From Notospermus geniculatus (taxonomy: Eukaryota > Nemertea > Pilidiophora > Heteronemertea > Lineidae): 64,000 nt of DNA. The translations under genes and the position numbers were made by a program. Location: the NCBI GenBank assembly GCA_002633025.1, contig NMRB01001594.1:71061-135060 (forward strand), written 5' to 3'. Every line of letters begins with the position of its first letter. The stretch's first letter is position 1. The notes below the pieces were generated by a model, which was not told where the DNA came from, searched no databases, and was given only the letters and a program-made list of their open reading frames with translations. Below are positions 33,263-44,053 of this stretch, one piece after another.

Positions 33263-33786
33263 AGTCCAAAGAAAACTGATCACCTCAGGAAGAAGCAATG
33301 GCAGTGGCACATGTTACCAGTTAAACTGGATGTCAGAAGCTGAGACCATCAAATTTTCAAATGGACAGGCAATCTTCACTGACCACTGGATGTGTTCAAG
33401 AACATTTGTCCATAACCCAAGATGTTCAATTCATATGACAGGATTAATTCTCCTTTCGTTTTAATTACCCACTTAATGGGTTTGAAGCCATGAAATGTCA
33501 GTTTCATCGCAGCAATTAGTTATAAGTTAAGTTTAATTCTTCATTAATCTTTCGTAAGCATCTTCCAATATTAAGACACTGACTCAAGAAATTGTCTTGT
33601 AATTGCTTTGGTCATGAATAAAAGATTTTATGGAAATAGCTAAGATGGCAAAACGATATGACATAATGACTCAATCATGACACTTATCTTAGGTAGCCTT
33701 TAAGCTTTTCTGTATATCAATGTGAATTTAAAGGCAGTGACAAAATTTTCCCATGTTATGCAGTGTTCCACAACAAAAGTCTGAGG

Positions 33787-34108
33787 AGTTCCAGGACTTA
33801 GCAAATTTTCGACCCCAACCGGGGTCTTCTTCAGGCTGGCACTTTTCCATACTGGATTTCAGAAAAGACTGAGGGCCATATTTTAAAACGTTCCTTAACA
33901 TGAAGGTCCACCTTAAATCTATTGTTCTCGATGGTTTTACAATAGGCTTAAGGTCGATGGTTTTACAATAGGCTTAAGGTCGACCTTAACGTTAAGGATA
34001 GAATATGGCCATGAGTCTTTTGAGTCTTTTCTGAAATCTAGTGTGGAAAAGTGCCAGCCTGAAGAAGACCCCCGGTTGGGGTCGAAAATTTGCTAAGTCC
34101 TGGAAGTT
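33787..34108. mobile_element. outer palindrome of a nested pair
   Basis: The arm AGTTCCAGGACTTAGCAAAT, then TTTCGACCCCAACC and CTTCTTCAGGCTGGCACTTT, is mirrored at 34019-34108. The loop is occupied by a second element. Confidence 0.88.
33873..34010. mobile_element. inner palindrome nested in 33787-34108
   Basis: GGGCCATATTTTAAAACGTT and its mirror ATAGAATATGGCC, with CCTTAAC and GACCTTAACGTTAAGG. An internal 33-bp unit (CTCGATGGTTTTACAATAGG...) is repeated twice. Related to 34643-34754. Confidence 0.85.
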
Positions 34109-34425
34109 GACTTCTTGATATTTACCACTTTGTGTGTCAATTTTTGTGCTTTCTTCTTTGGAAAAGTCTGAGGAGCCCGCATTTAACCAATAATACCATC
34201 GTCTGCTGTACAGTAAGCATATACATGTAAACCCATCTTATCGAAAAGGATGCCTCAGATGACCAGCATGTATAAATGGAATATGACCAGACTGCCCCCC
34301 TCACTGTTCGAAGTCTAAACACGTTAAATCTCACTTGGAATGAAACAAATCAAGGGCATAGGATCCAGGCTGAGGTGGGCTATAGCCTATAATTTAGATA
34401 ATCTGTTTTTTTTATTATGGGGCAT

Positions 34426-34554
34426 AAAATAATAACAGGTTTCTAAGGTGAAAGACGATAGCTTCCTACCAGACTCGAACCCACTGACCCTCGCATAGGC
34501 ATCAATCGCCAACACTCACGGGCAGCACACCTTAACCACTAGGCCAAATCCCCA
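34426..34554 (-). mobile_element. tRNA-derived SINE (family S3), fullest copy
   Basis: The minus strand starts GGGGATTTGGCCTAGTGG (box A TGGCCTAGTGG) and has box B GGTTCGAGTCT, then GGTAGGAAGC and TTAGAAACCTGTTATTATTT. Confidence 0.83.
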
Positions 34555-34642
34555 TCTTTTTTATTTTAAGTTTAGACATCTAACCTGTAGCCCCCTTATT
34601 TCTAAATGCAATGAAAACCCTTGCTAAGGGGAGAAACAATAT

Positions 34643-34754
34643 GCCGTATTCTAGAACGTTCCTTAACATTAAGGTCCGCCTTAAATCTATTGTTCTCGAT
34701 GGTTTTACAAGACTTAAGGTTGACCTTAACGTTAAGGAACGTTCTAGAATACGG
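34643..34754. mobile_element. 112-bp palindromic MITE
   Basis: CCGTATTCTAGAACGTTCCT is mirrored exactly at 34735-34754. Interior words CCTTAAC and GTTAAGG. Same family as the inner element at 33873. Confidence 0.9.
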
Positions 34755-35035
34755 ACCAATGATTACTGAAACAGCTGGACAGCTGTTTGTCAACTGAGCT
34801 GTTCATATTTTCTTGTGCTCAAAATTACGAGTATTTGTGGCCAACAATGTGTCAACTAATGTCTCCACTTATTACATGGATCAATTTGATGTCTTTTTAT
34901 CCTGAACATTTGATAAGAAGATAGAATACTGCCATAAGAATGATATCCACAGCTTAACGGAGATGTTTCTCAATCTTTTCTAATAAAGGGAATGAATTCG
35001 ATAATTAGTAGACTTTTGCTAATCTGGTATTTGAG
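34755..35035. other. unassigned
   Basis: No gene seen. Confidence 0.3.
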
Positions 35036-35307
35036 CTGATGTTGATTTGGGGAGCAGAAGTTAGTTCTAGATGATATCGCACTAATAATTGGTGAAGTAT
35101 ATCAGGAGATTTTGAAGATTACCTCCAGGTAGGAAATATGACATAAAATGAGATTCAAGGACTTAAGAAAAAGAGGGTTTGAAAAGGCAATTACACATTT
35201 TATGGGAGAGATGTTTTATGGTTTTTGATAATATCAGCACTGGCATGAGAATTCCTTTAGATGACATTGCATGTACAATGATAAGATGATTCAAGGTCAA
35301 TAATTTA

Positions 35308-35480
35308 AGGTGCCTATCCACGGGAGTTTTCTTGCGCGAATTGGCTATCAATGGGCAACTCAACTGCGAGCAGTTGTTTGCGTCATTGGACTCAGCGTAA
35401 GCCGTGAGGAAGCAGACAATGGTGAATTGCCCTGTTGTGAGCTAACTTCTGCGAGAAAACTCTCACGTGGATAGGTGCCT
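35308..35480. mobile_element. MITE with TTA duplication, present only in D1 copy 1
   Basis: Ends AGGTGCCTATCCACG and, inverted, AGGCACCTATCCACG, with TTA at 35305-35307 and 35481-35483. Copy 2 of the duplication shows the empty site near 37468-37471. Confidence 0.9.
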
Positions 35481-36307
35481 TTAGGGTATTTATATTTTTA
35501 CACATTTATTAGTATGCCACACATTTAAGGATAGGGTCCAAAGTTGTGTGCAGAAGTACATGTACATTGGAAGCAAGAGAAAATCATTTCTACTTAAGAA
35601 TATACAGCTTCAGGGATGTGTAAAATGTATGATGATCAATACCATATTTCTATCTAGGTAAATAATAATTTGGTTCAATGTACCCAAACAGTCTGAAGTA
35701 ATTCTAGTCGTTCATCTAATTCGATAAAAATCTGAATGAAATGATCGCATTGATAAAGCTTTTTTTTCAGACAATGACTGGCAATCCCTTCAAAATGACT
35801 CGTGTAATTGAGACATATTTTTGTTTTGGGCACAGAAAATTATATCGCCAATTATCAATGTAAGCAACAAGCTAAAGCTGCAGCAAATTGATGCCCAGAT
35901 AGATAGAATATTAACTGTGTAATTGAGGGATTTCAGAACATAGAATGTTACGTTGACAACAAGATGGGGATTTATCAGTAATGGGCTATTTTCATGTATT
36001 AATTGCAGTAATTGTACTGTAATTCAAAACAATGAATTTCATCAGTTCATCATTTAAAGCCTTTTTTCTCTAACAGTCCGGTAGTTGGACATTGATGAAA
36101 TTCAATTTAAACAATTAACGAACACCTGAAACAGACAACATTACTTTCATAATTAAGAGGATACATCCTAACTTAACTACAAAATGGCAATTGTCGGCTC
36201 TTTTTACAAGCATTTAATGAGTGAAATCTGTCATTATCTGTTTTTAACTGACCTCCTTCTGGCTGTTGACCGGAAGCAGACAGTTGGTCTCATTTTGCTT
36301 CATTTAA

Positions 36308-36580
36308 TTGGCTGCATTTGATAGTCAACCACACTCATCTTCCAATCAATTAAAAGACAGGGTGGGTGTAGGCTATATTGATTGGCTCGAGTCGTGTCTC
36401 AAAAACCGTTATCAGAGTTTTGTGGGTGTCTTGCCTGAAAAACATGGGCTTGGAACAGGTGTACCACAGGGCTCAGTACCGGGGCCATTATTTTTCACTA
36501 TCTATATGGGTCATCTGGATGACCTTAACTCGATCTACCCCAGGTTGGAGCAGACAGCATCTTCTGTTGAAATTTTCTAA
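36308..36580 (+). pseudogene. reverse transcriptase fragment (LINE), D1 copy 1
   Basis: Reads DWLESCLKNRYQSFVGVLPE, then GTGVPQGSVPGPLFFTIY. The pattern W-x-x-SxLxxRxQ...GVPQGSxxGPLLFxxY is the region before the catalytic box of non-LTR reverse transcriptases. No catalytic YxDD box follows, and the frame ends soon after. Confidence 0.85.
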
Positions 36581-36765
36581 AATCCTTGGGAATGAATTTA
36601 GAAAGAATTTGAAGAAATATTCTTCAGATGGTTGATAGGAACAACCTTTCTTCAAAATATTTTTCAATCGATACCATAGGATGTGAGAAATCTTTGACAG
36701 AAGTTGTTGTCTGCTCAGCTCTGGGGGCATACATGTATGAGTTAAGCTATGGCCTAGCGGCTCAT

Positions 36766-37052
36766 CTTACTACTATAATAGGAGAGCCTCTCCTTACTCA
36801 TGCAAATGAGGGGTCGTGACCTCACTGAACTCACACTGGATTGGGCCGCGGAAAGTGGGTCGTGGCCTCCGACGGATTTGTACATCATACTACATCTAAA
36901 TTCGGCCAGTTTCCAGTGCTTGATAGAACAGTTGATGTAATCCATTGATTTAATCCAATGAGAAATTTACTCACGCAATAAAATAGTAGTGCCAAATGCA
37001 GTTTAAGGGCTTCAAACTGTCGAAAGTTTTCTGAACTGGCGACCTAATTAAN
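36766..37052. other. spacer ending in one ambiguous base
   Basis: Lies between the D1 copies. The single N at 37052 is immediately before the first base of copy 2. Confidence 0.85.
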
Positions 37053-37271
37053 CTGATGTTGATTTAGGGAGCAGACGTGAGTTCTAGATGATATCGCACT
37101 AATTATTGGTGAAGTAAATCAGGAGATTTTGAAGATTACCTCCAGGTAGGAAATATGACATAAAATGAGATTCAAGGACTTAAGAAAAAGAGGGGTTTGT
37201 AAAGGCAATTATATGGGAGAGATGTTTTATAGGTTTTGATAATATCAGCACATGGCTTGAGAATTCCTTTA

Positions 37272-37417
37272 CAGGGTCTCTGCCAGAAATATTTGTGAGG
37301 GTACTAATTTCTTCAAAATCAACAAAAACCCGGCAATGAAATTAAAGAAAACGGCCCTTTTCTGTTCCTTTGAGGGTACTAGCATAGTACCCTTAGTACC
37401 CTCTGGCGGAAACACTG
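37272..37417. mobile_element. 146-bp element present only in D1 copy 2
   Basis: Ends CAGGGTCTCTGCCAG and, inverted, CAGTGTTTCCGCCAG, flanked by CTTTA on both sides. Copy 1 has a single CTTTA at the empty site. The ends resemble hAT elements, but the duplication is 5 bp, not the usual 8. Confidence 0.82.
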
Positions 37418-38268
37418 CTTTAGATGACATTGCATGTACAATGATAAGATGATTCACGGTCAAGAATTTATTTATATTTTTATATATTTATTAGTATGCC
37501 ATGCATTTAGGATAGGGTCCAAAGTGCAGAAGTACATACATTGGAAGCAAGAGAAAATCATTTCTACTCAAAAATATAGAGCTTCGGGTGTGTGTACAAA
37601 ATGTATGATGATCAATACCATATTACTGTCTATAGGTAAAGAATAATTTGGTTCAATGTACCCAAACAGTCTGAAGTAATTCTAGTCGTTATCTAATTCG
37701 ATAAAAATCTGAATGAAATGATCGCACTGATAAAGCTTTTTTTCAGACAATGACTGGCAATCCCTTCAAAATGACTCGTCTAATTGAGACATATTTTTGT
37801 TTTGGGCACAGAAAATTATATCGCCAATTATCAATGTAAGCAACAAGCTGAAGCTGCAGCAAATTGATGCCCAGATAGATAGAATATTAACTGTGTAATT
37901 GAGGGATTTCAGAACATAGAATGTTACGTTGACAACAAGATGGGGATTTATCAGTAATGGGCTATTTTCATGTATTAATTGTAGTAATTGTACTGTAATT
38001 CAAAACAATGAATTTCATCAGTTCATCATTTAAAGCCTTTTTTCTCTAACAGTCCGGTAGTTGTACGTTGATGAAATTCAATTTAAACGATTAACGAACA
38101 CCTGAAACAGACAACATTACTTTCATAATTAAGAGGATACATCCTACTTAACTACAAAATGGCAATTGTCGGCTCTTTTTACAGGCATAAATGAGTGAAA
38201 TCTGCCATTAACTGTTTTTAACTGACCTCCTTCTGGCTGTTGACCGGAAGCAGACAGTTGGTCTCATT

Positions 38269-38505
38269 TTGCTTCATTTAATGGCTGCATTTGATTGTCA
38301 ACCACACTCATCTTCCAATCAATTAAAAGACAGGGTGGGTGTAGGCTATATTGATTGGCTCGAGTCGTGTCTCAAAAACCGTTACCGGTATCCGAGTTTT
38401 GTGGGTGTCTTGCCTGAAAAACATGGGCTTGGAACAGGTGTACCACAGGGCTCAGTAACGGGGCCATTATTTTTCACTATCTACGTATATGGGTCCTCTG
38501 GATGA
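38269..38505 (+). pseudogene. reverse transcriptase fragment (LINE), D1 copy 2
   Basis: Same fragment as at 36308, with two extra residues (RYRYPSF for RYQSF) and GSVTGPLFFTIY. Frameshifted downstream. Confidence 0.85.
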
Positions 38506-38985
38506 CCTTAACTCATCTACCACAAGGTTGGAGCAGACAGCATCTTCTGTTGAAGTTTTCTAAAATCCTTGGGAATGAATTGGAAAGAAGTTGAAGAAAT
38601 ATTCTTCAGATGGTTGATAGGAATAACCTTTCCTCAAATATTTTTCAATCGATACCATAGGATGTGAGAAATCTTTGACAGAAGTTGTCGTCTGCTGGAC
38701 TCTGGGGCCAGATGAGTTAAGCCATGGCCTAGCGGCTCATATTTATTAAGATTTACAGTTGTATATTTGTTTTAAGCCAGCAGAGATCCACAACAGCGTC
38801 ATAATCTTGAGGTATTATTGTTGTCTGTGATATTCGAAGATGGATGGCACAAAATTTTCTCAAGCTGAATGATGAAAACCCGAGTTTCTGTTTATCTCAA
38901 CATCAAGGCCCGTGATCACAGCTTCTCCTTCTATCAAAATTGGTGAATGTGATACTTGCACTGTGTCCCAAGCCAGGTATATCAG

Positions 38986-39158
38986 GCGCAGATCCACAAT
39001 TTCCGAAAAGAGGGGGCGCACTGTGCTAGAAACATTGAAATCTGTGATGAATTTCAATGATTTGCTCCAAATTTCATAATTTCACCGTCAATTTTACAGA
39101 TTTGTTGGCCGAAAGGGTGTGTGTGTCGGGTGCGCTCACCCCTCGGTTCCACGCCTGT
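38986..39158 (-). mobile_element. family G element, copy 4
   Basis: CAGGCGCAGATCCACAATTTC to CCACGCCTG, inverted relative to copies 1, 2 and 5. The middle contains a short TCATAATTTCACCG insertion. Confidence 0.85.
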
Positions 39159-39214
39159 ATATATAATATGGGCTATATACATGTATTTCAAACACCCATC
39201 AATGGAATGCACAA

Positions 39215-39316
39215 TGGGTCATGAATAAAGACTAATTTGTTCGCAATACAAATGCACAAGGCAATGCTGTACAAATCTGAAGTAAAAGCATTTGCTAGTC
39301 CTTATTCATCTGACCC
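39215..39316. mobile_element. small MITE, family T copy 1
   Basis: TGGGTCATGAATAAAG and, inverted, TGGGTCAGATGAATAAG, with the core CAATACAAATGCAC and GAAGTAAAAGCATTTGCT. Partner at 40135-40254. Confidence 0.82.
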
Positions 39317-39367
39317 ATGAATGTCAAGACCTTCTGCCAAAAGACATTCTTTCATCTTAATCAAATC

Positions 39368-39502
39368 CTAAAGGAACAGCTACATCCTCCCACAGCAGGG
39401 GTTTTTACCTCGCCCCTCTTCATCCACTCACACAAACTTTGTGTGCGAGTGAAGAGGAACGAGACCAAAGCCCTGCTGTGGGAGGATGAACAGCTAGGGC
39501 TC
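39368..39502. mobile_element. 135-bp palindrome
   Basis: AGCTACATCCTCCCACAGCA is mirrored by TGCTGTGGGAGGATGAACAG. The inner stem ACTCACACAAACTTTGTGTG is itself palindromic. Confidence 0.88.
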
Positions 39503-40134
39503 TAGTGAATAGGACGTACATGTAAGTAAAAACTGTGTTGAAACTGGTTGAGTATTAACGGAGCTGGAGGTAAAAAATCTGACACAGTAGCGATTTGGAA
39601 CAAAGAGTATTGGCAGCATTTTGAGGGAAGACAATTTTTCTCCTTACTTTCCTCGAACAAGTCACTTACTGACTTCTCCTGCGCTGTATTAGGGTCAATG
39701 ATAGAACAAAGTACGTTATTATCTGGTTGTTAGTAATTTATGGCCAACATGCCATAATGATTGGGGATCTACCGCAATTTGCTGTACCCTTGAGTCGCAC
39801 TTGTAGATGCTGGTACACAGATAATGGTGGCTAATTACAGCGATTATTGTAAGAAATGATGATTGCTTTATATGTCTATCATGGATACACTCAGATGCAG
39901 TCATCTTGGCTTTAATAACAGTTTGCCAGTTTTTTATCTTCATCTGTAGTTTTCTCATGTACAATAGATGTGATACCAGGCATTTTCGCACATTTCCTCA
40001 TCATCTGAAGGGAATACAAGGGCATAGCTTGTCCCTTATTGCTCTGGGGGGCAACACCCCCCCCCCCCCAAGCAAAAAGGGACAAAATAAATTTGTCCTC
40101 TAAAAGACCATTTCCCCACTTCAAGCCAAGTTAA
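39503..40134. other. unassigned
   Basis: Contains a poly-C run near 40057; no gene seen. Confidence 0.3.
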
Positions 40135-40254
40135 TGGGTCATATGAATAAAGACTAGTAAATGCTTTTACTTGGATTTTGCAATACAAATGCACTACGCT
40201 ATGTTGTACAAATCAGAAGTAAAAGCATTTGCTAAGTTTTATTCATATCACCCA
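40135..40254. mobile_element. small MITE, family T copy 2
   Basis: TGGGTCATATGAATAAAGAC and, inverted, TGGGTGATATGAATAAAAC. AAATGCTTTTACTT is mirrored by AAGTAAAAGCATTT. Confidence 0.88.
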
Positions 40255-40611
40255 ATGGTGGTGTCAGATGCGGGGAAAAAGCACCTGAGAGGATGTAAAT
40301 ATTCAATTTTTTTCTGTGGGAGGACCCCCAGACTCCCCTCCAGCTTCACCCTATACAGACTCAATCAATTTTGCCCCCTAGGCCATAAAAGCTTGCTACC
40401 CCCCTGGGAATATCAATTGTAAGTTATGAAACATCAGTGGCCAGTTACATTTTAAGTCAGAATCATGGTCTTAACCTGGCACTCCTTGAAGTTGGTTGAG
40501 TGACTCTCTCTTGCAAAACAGATTTTCTCGTGTGGTGGTTTCCCATACCAACTCATTCACCGACATCCAAGAAACGACCAACACTCAAGGTTTACACACT
40601 CCTCCTACTGT

Positions 40612-40665
40612 TACTTTTTACTTTTACTTTTACTTTTACTTTTACTTTTACTATTACATTTACTT
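40612..40665. repeat. (CTTTTA)n microsatellite
   Basis: About eight TTTTAC units. It encodes spurious Phe/Tyr or Leu/Thr repeats. Confidence 0.95.
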
Positions 40666-41446
40666 TTACGTATCTTCACTTACGTGGCAGCAAACAGTCA
40701 GATGCAACCTATATATGTCAGCAGACAACAGCAATATGACCATAACTGCATGCAGTAGCTATTTCATGTCAGGCAGGAAATAGGCATGAACTGATAGAGA
40801 TAGAGATGACCACCTGATTTGGCCCCATTCTCACCATGACACACCAAATTTTTCAGAAAGACAAGTTACACATCCTCATAATGCTGAACATTCATCAAAG
40901 AACCGAAATTTTCACATTCATGACATTCATCATGTCGTATGGGGTGCGGATTGAATAGGCCTAGGGCTGTTCGAGATAGATACTTTTTGGTCCTTTTTTC
41001 AGAGAGGTGGGGTAGGAATGGTTAAATGACATCCCCCCTGTTATGTAACCCTTTTGGATAGCCTTACGCCAACAAATCTTTTAGATACCTGTACACCAGG
41101 TTCCCTTGATAACTTCTACATGTAGTTTCATAAGATGCTGAACCAGATATCTGGCCTCTCTCAGTCATTAAATCATTTGAACATCCCTCAACTGGTAATT
41201 ACACTAAATAACAGTTGTCTCATCAACAAAATGACAGTTAACTACCATCAACTTTGTAAATGTCAAACTGTTCTGTCGGCCATCTTAATGACGGGTAAAG
41301 AAATGAGAGTTTTCAGTTTCATTATTTTAACTATTCATCACGGGTTATGTTTGCTCAGGCATAATTACAGTTTTTACCAACAAGTTGTATTTCATAGCCT
41401 ATATTAGGACATCAGGATGGAAGAGGATGTGAATCTTTATTCGTTA
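40666..41446. other. unassigned
   Basis: No gene recognised. Confidence 0.3.
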
Positions 41447-41820
41447 GGCCCCATGAAATTAATTAGCTGTTTATCATCCGTTGATTCTCAAAAAGTAGGT
41501 GAGGGAGGGTCAATTTTTTAAAGTTTTTATTTTTAATGTAAATACATGTAAAAAACACATGAACTGGCAACAAAAAGACAGTTTCTATGGGAGTGTTTAG
41601 TAGACGCATGACAACAAACGGCATGGTGGAAGTTCATGAAGTGGCCATGTAGAAGCAGTGGTGCTGCGATCCGTCACAGGCACTTGGATAAACAGATAAA
41701 TGATGTTTTCAACCTTCAGCACAGCACAGCTTAAAAAGGAATTTTTTAAAATTTTTTAAAAAGCAGGCCAAAAATTTGGTGTAGGCGGGGATGATAAACA
41801 ATTAATTAATTTTATGGGCC
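41447..41820. mobile_element. 374-bp MITE with TTA duplication
   Basis: Ends GGCCCCATGAAATTAATTA and, inverted, GGCCCATAAAATTAATTAA, with TTA at 41444-41446 and 41821-41823. Duplication D2 begins inside it, so D2 copy 2 carries only its right half. Confidence 0.88.
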
Positions 41821-42732
41821 TTATTCGTAGAGCATTTGTTACAACTGGAAGTACGGTATCATAATTACTTCCTTGATGAAGAGGCTCTAATGTGGGAATC
41901 GTTTCCTTCCAATGAATTCCTTGTGATCAAAATGAGATCACTGTCACAAGGAAATACGAACATCATACTGGGAAATACACTCTCAAGGTAAATCCCTTCA
42001 CCCACGTGTTACAATGAAATGTGCCTTTTCTGATCTGGCCTACGTGGCAATTTCACCGACCTCTGTGAATCTACATAGTGGCAAATGGTGAAGAGCCTAC
42101 ATCACATCTAAGGACATAAGGGGTCAGCGGGTGCTAACTAAGTCATCACACACAACCTCATTTCTAGGCAACACGGGGAAGCCAACACAGGCAGTCAGTA
42201 TTTGAAATTCTGGATGGCACTTCTCAACATAGGCAACATAGAGTCCCTGAAAGTGACAGAAGAGCCAGTGGTGCCACCTAGTAATATCTTTAGGAACCAA
42301 GATAACGTGCTTCACATAAGTACCACATACCCTTTAAGCCCTTTTAAAGACTGCTCCAGTGGTGAAGATTGGACATGTCCAATTCACATTTTAACAAATA
42401 GGCAAATTGAAATGGGAACAGCGAGAGCACAAACTTCCTGAAAACTGAGCAAATTTTAATTTGAAGTGATGGGTCTCCAGCATTTTGCCATCTGTGCATT
42501 CCCAGTGTACTCAAAACCTCTCTGAATACATTCTTTTTGTACTTATTCAATGTGAAGAACACTCAGAATCCTTCTAATGAGTGTTTTCGGTTTTGGGGGA
42601 TTTTCAAAGTTTAATCATCATGTGTACCCAAGTAAGTCATTCAAAATCTGGAGGACTTCAAATACCATGGATTTTCACCAAATGTTTCTTGTCAGTATTG
42701 TCAAGTAGCCTGACCTTTAAATTTTTGAAAGA

Positions 42733-42786
42733 TGTGCATGGTTAAACTTCAGTATTCATATGAATATTGAAGTTTAACCATGCACA
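42733..42786. repeat. 54-bp near-perfect hairpin
   Basis: TGTGCATGGTTAAACTTCA with its mirror TGAAGTTTAACCATGCACA about ATTCATATGAAT. In D2 copy 2 (46690-46738) several bases of the centre are missing. Confidence 0.92.
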
Positions 42787-42837
42787 GAAAAAATGACGAG
42801 TTATCATTTAAAAACCTTCTTCCTGTATAACACTAAA

Positions 42838-43207
42838 GTCATGTTTACCTGACATCCATTACCCGATACGCGATACGACGTAACGATATGCCAAATCGCA
42901 GTCTGATCGTTCCAAGCCATTTTCCAATGCTCATTTATCGGCAAGCCTTATCCATTGTCCGTTACGCAATACACAATGTTATCTGTTAAAGCATTATCGC
43001 TCCATGTGGCGATCGAGATGAAAAATGGATGCGATACGGATGCGAGGTCACGTGGTACAGCAGACAGGGTTTTATTTTATTTTCTGCTAGAATATCGCAA
43101 TCTATATCGCAGGCAGGTAAATGGAACACAGGTTTTTTATCGCATTTCGGACAACGCATATCGCTGTTGCGTCTCCCATATCGGATGTCAGGTAAACACG
43201 GCTTGAC
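42838..43207. mobile_element. MITE rich in CGATA/TATCG words, D2 copy 1
   Basis: Ends GTCATGTTTACCTGACATCC and, inverted, GTGTTTACCTGACATCC. CGATACG, CGATAT and TATCG words recur many times inside in both orientations. Confidence 0.82.
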
Positions 43208-43930
43208 AGGTACATGTACCTGAACAGTGCCTCTCCTTGGGTCTACATTACTTGTTTAACACAGTTGGACAGAAAGCAGAGGACAAGAACATTTTTTACC
43301 ACGGAATGACACATTCCCGGCAGTTCCTACTGTGTAATTAAAAGACAATGCACCAGTAGGCGGGATGCAACACTTTTGTATCTATTAAATGACCAAATAC
43401 TGGCTGTCTCCACACCAGCACTGAACATAACCCAGCCTCAGGTTTCTTTCTCCTAATATCCCTTACAAATGATATCCAAATGTGCAAATTCCTGCCCAGA
43501 AATGGCCAATAGAAGATGTCACAGCTGTTGATTAGAGGTGAGCTAACGTGAGACAATGCACCCCTATGTCAACGGGAAACGTTTGAGCAGCCATCTTCCC
43601 TCTGCCGCCAACACAACACACTTCGCACAATAGGAGAGTGAAATATTGAGAAGATATCTGATACCAGGAATTGATCAATACATTTATAGAAAATAGTATG
43701 AGTGAAGTGAAAACTGTTTAGTGTCACAAACCATATTGATGTTTCCACTTTGTTTGCAGGAGACAGATTTTAATTTTGTGATCAATAGTAAAGCTTTGTA
43801 TTAAGGTTGTAAAGTCAATGGGACACCTTCTACACAAGTCAACCGTGAGAAATCGTGCACTGCCAATTAAGATGAAATATACACTGGCTGATGAACACAT
43901 TGATGTTGAACACCCCAAGATGAGGTCTAA

Positions 43931-44051
43931 AGGTGCTTACAGTCGACACTGCATCTTGAAGCAACTCGTGGCAACTAGCTTTCCGGCGATGGAAGCAACT
44001 CGGAGTGACTACCTGAGTGCCCTTGTGTCTCCGAGCAACTGCCAGATCTGC
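43931..44051. mobile_element. left part of a GCAACT-word MITE, interrupted
   Basis: The same start (TAA, then AGGTGCTTACAG) as the complete element at 47878. It stops at the GTCTC element. Confidence 0.85.
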
Positions 44052-44053
44052 TA

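Larger units (their letters stand above)
35036..36765. repeat. large direct duplication D1, copy 1
   Basis: About 1.7 kb matching 37053-38745 almost base for base apart from indels. It holds a 173-bp element (35308-35480) absent from copy 2, and lacks the 146-bp element that copy 2 has at 37272-37417. Confidence 0.95.
37053..38745. repeat. large direct duplication D1, copy 2
   Basis: Begins CTGATGTTGATTTAGGGAGC directly after the N. It ends near GGCCTAGCGGCTCAT, where copy 1 also ends. Confidence 0.95.
41700..44052. repeat. large direct duplication D2, copy 1
   Basis: About 2.35 kb nearly identical to 45653-48021. It ends at the insertion point of the GTCTC element (44054). The differences are small indels and substitutions, including CATACC/CATACT. 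Confidence 0.95.

Noticed and set aside
37272-37417. Firm assignment to the hAT superfamily
   Set aside because: The terminal repeat resembles hAT, but the readable duplication is 5 bp (CTTTA) instead of 8, so the class is left open.
40496-40783. Phe/Tyr- or Leu/Thr-repeat proteins
   Set aside because: Translation of the (CTTTTA)n microsatellite.
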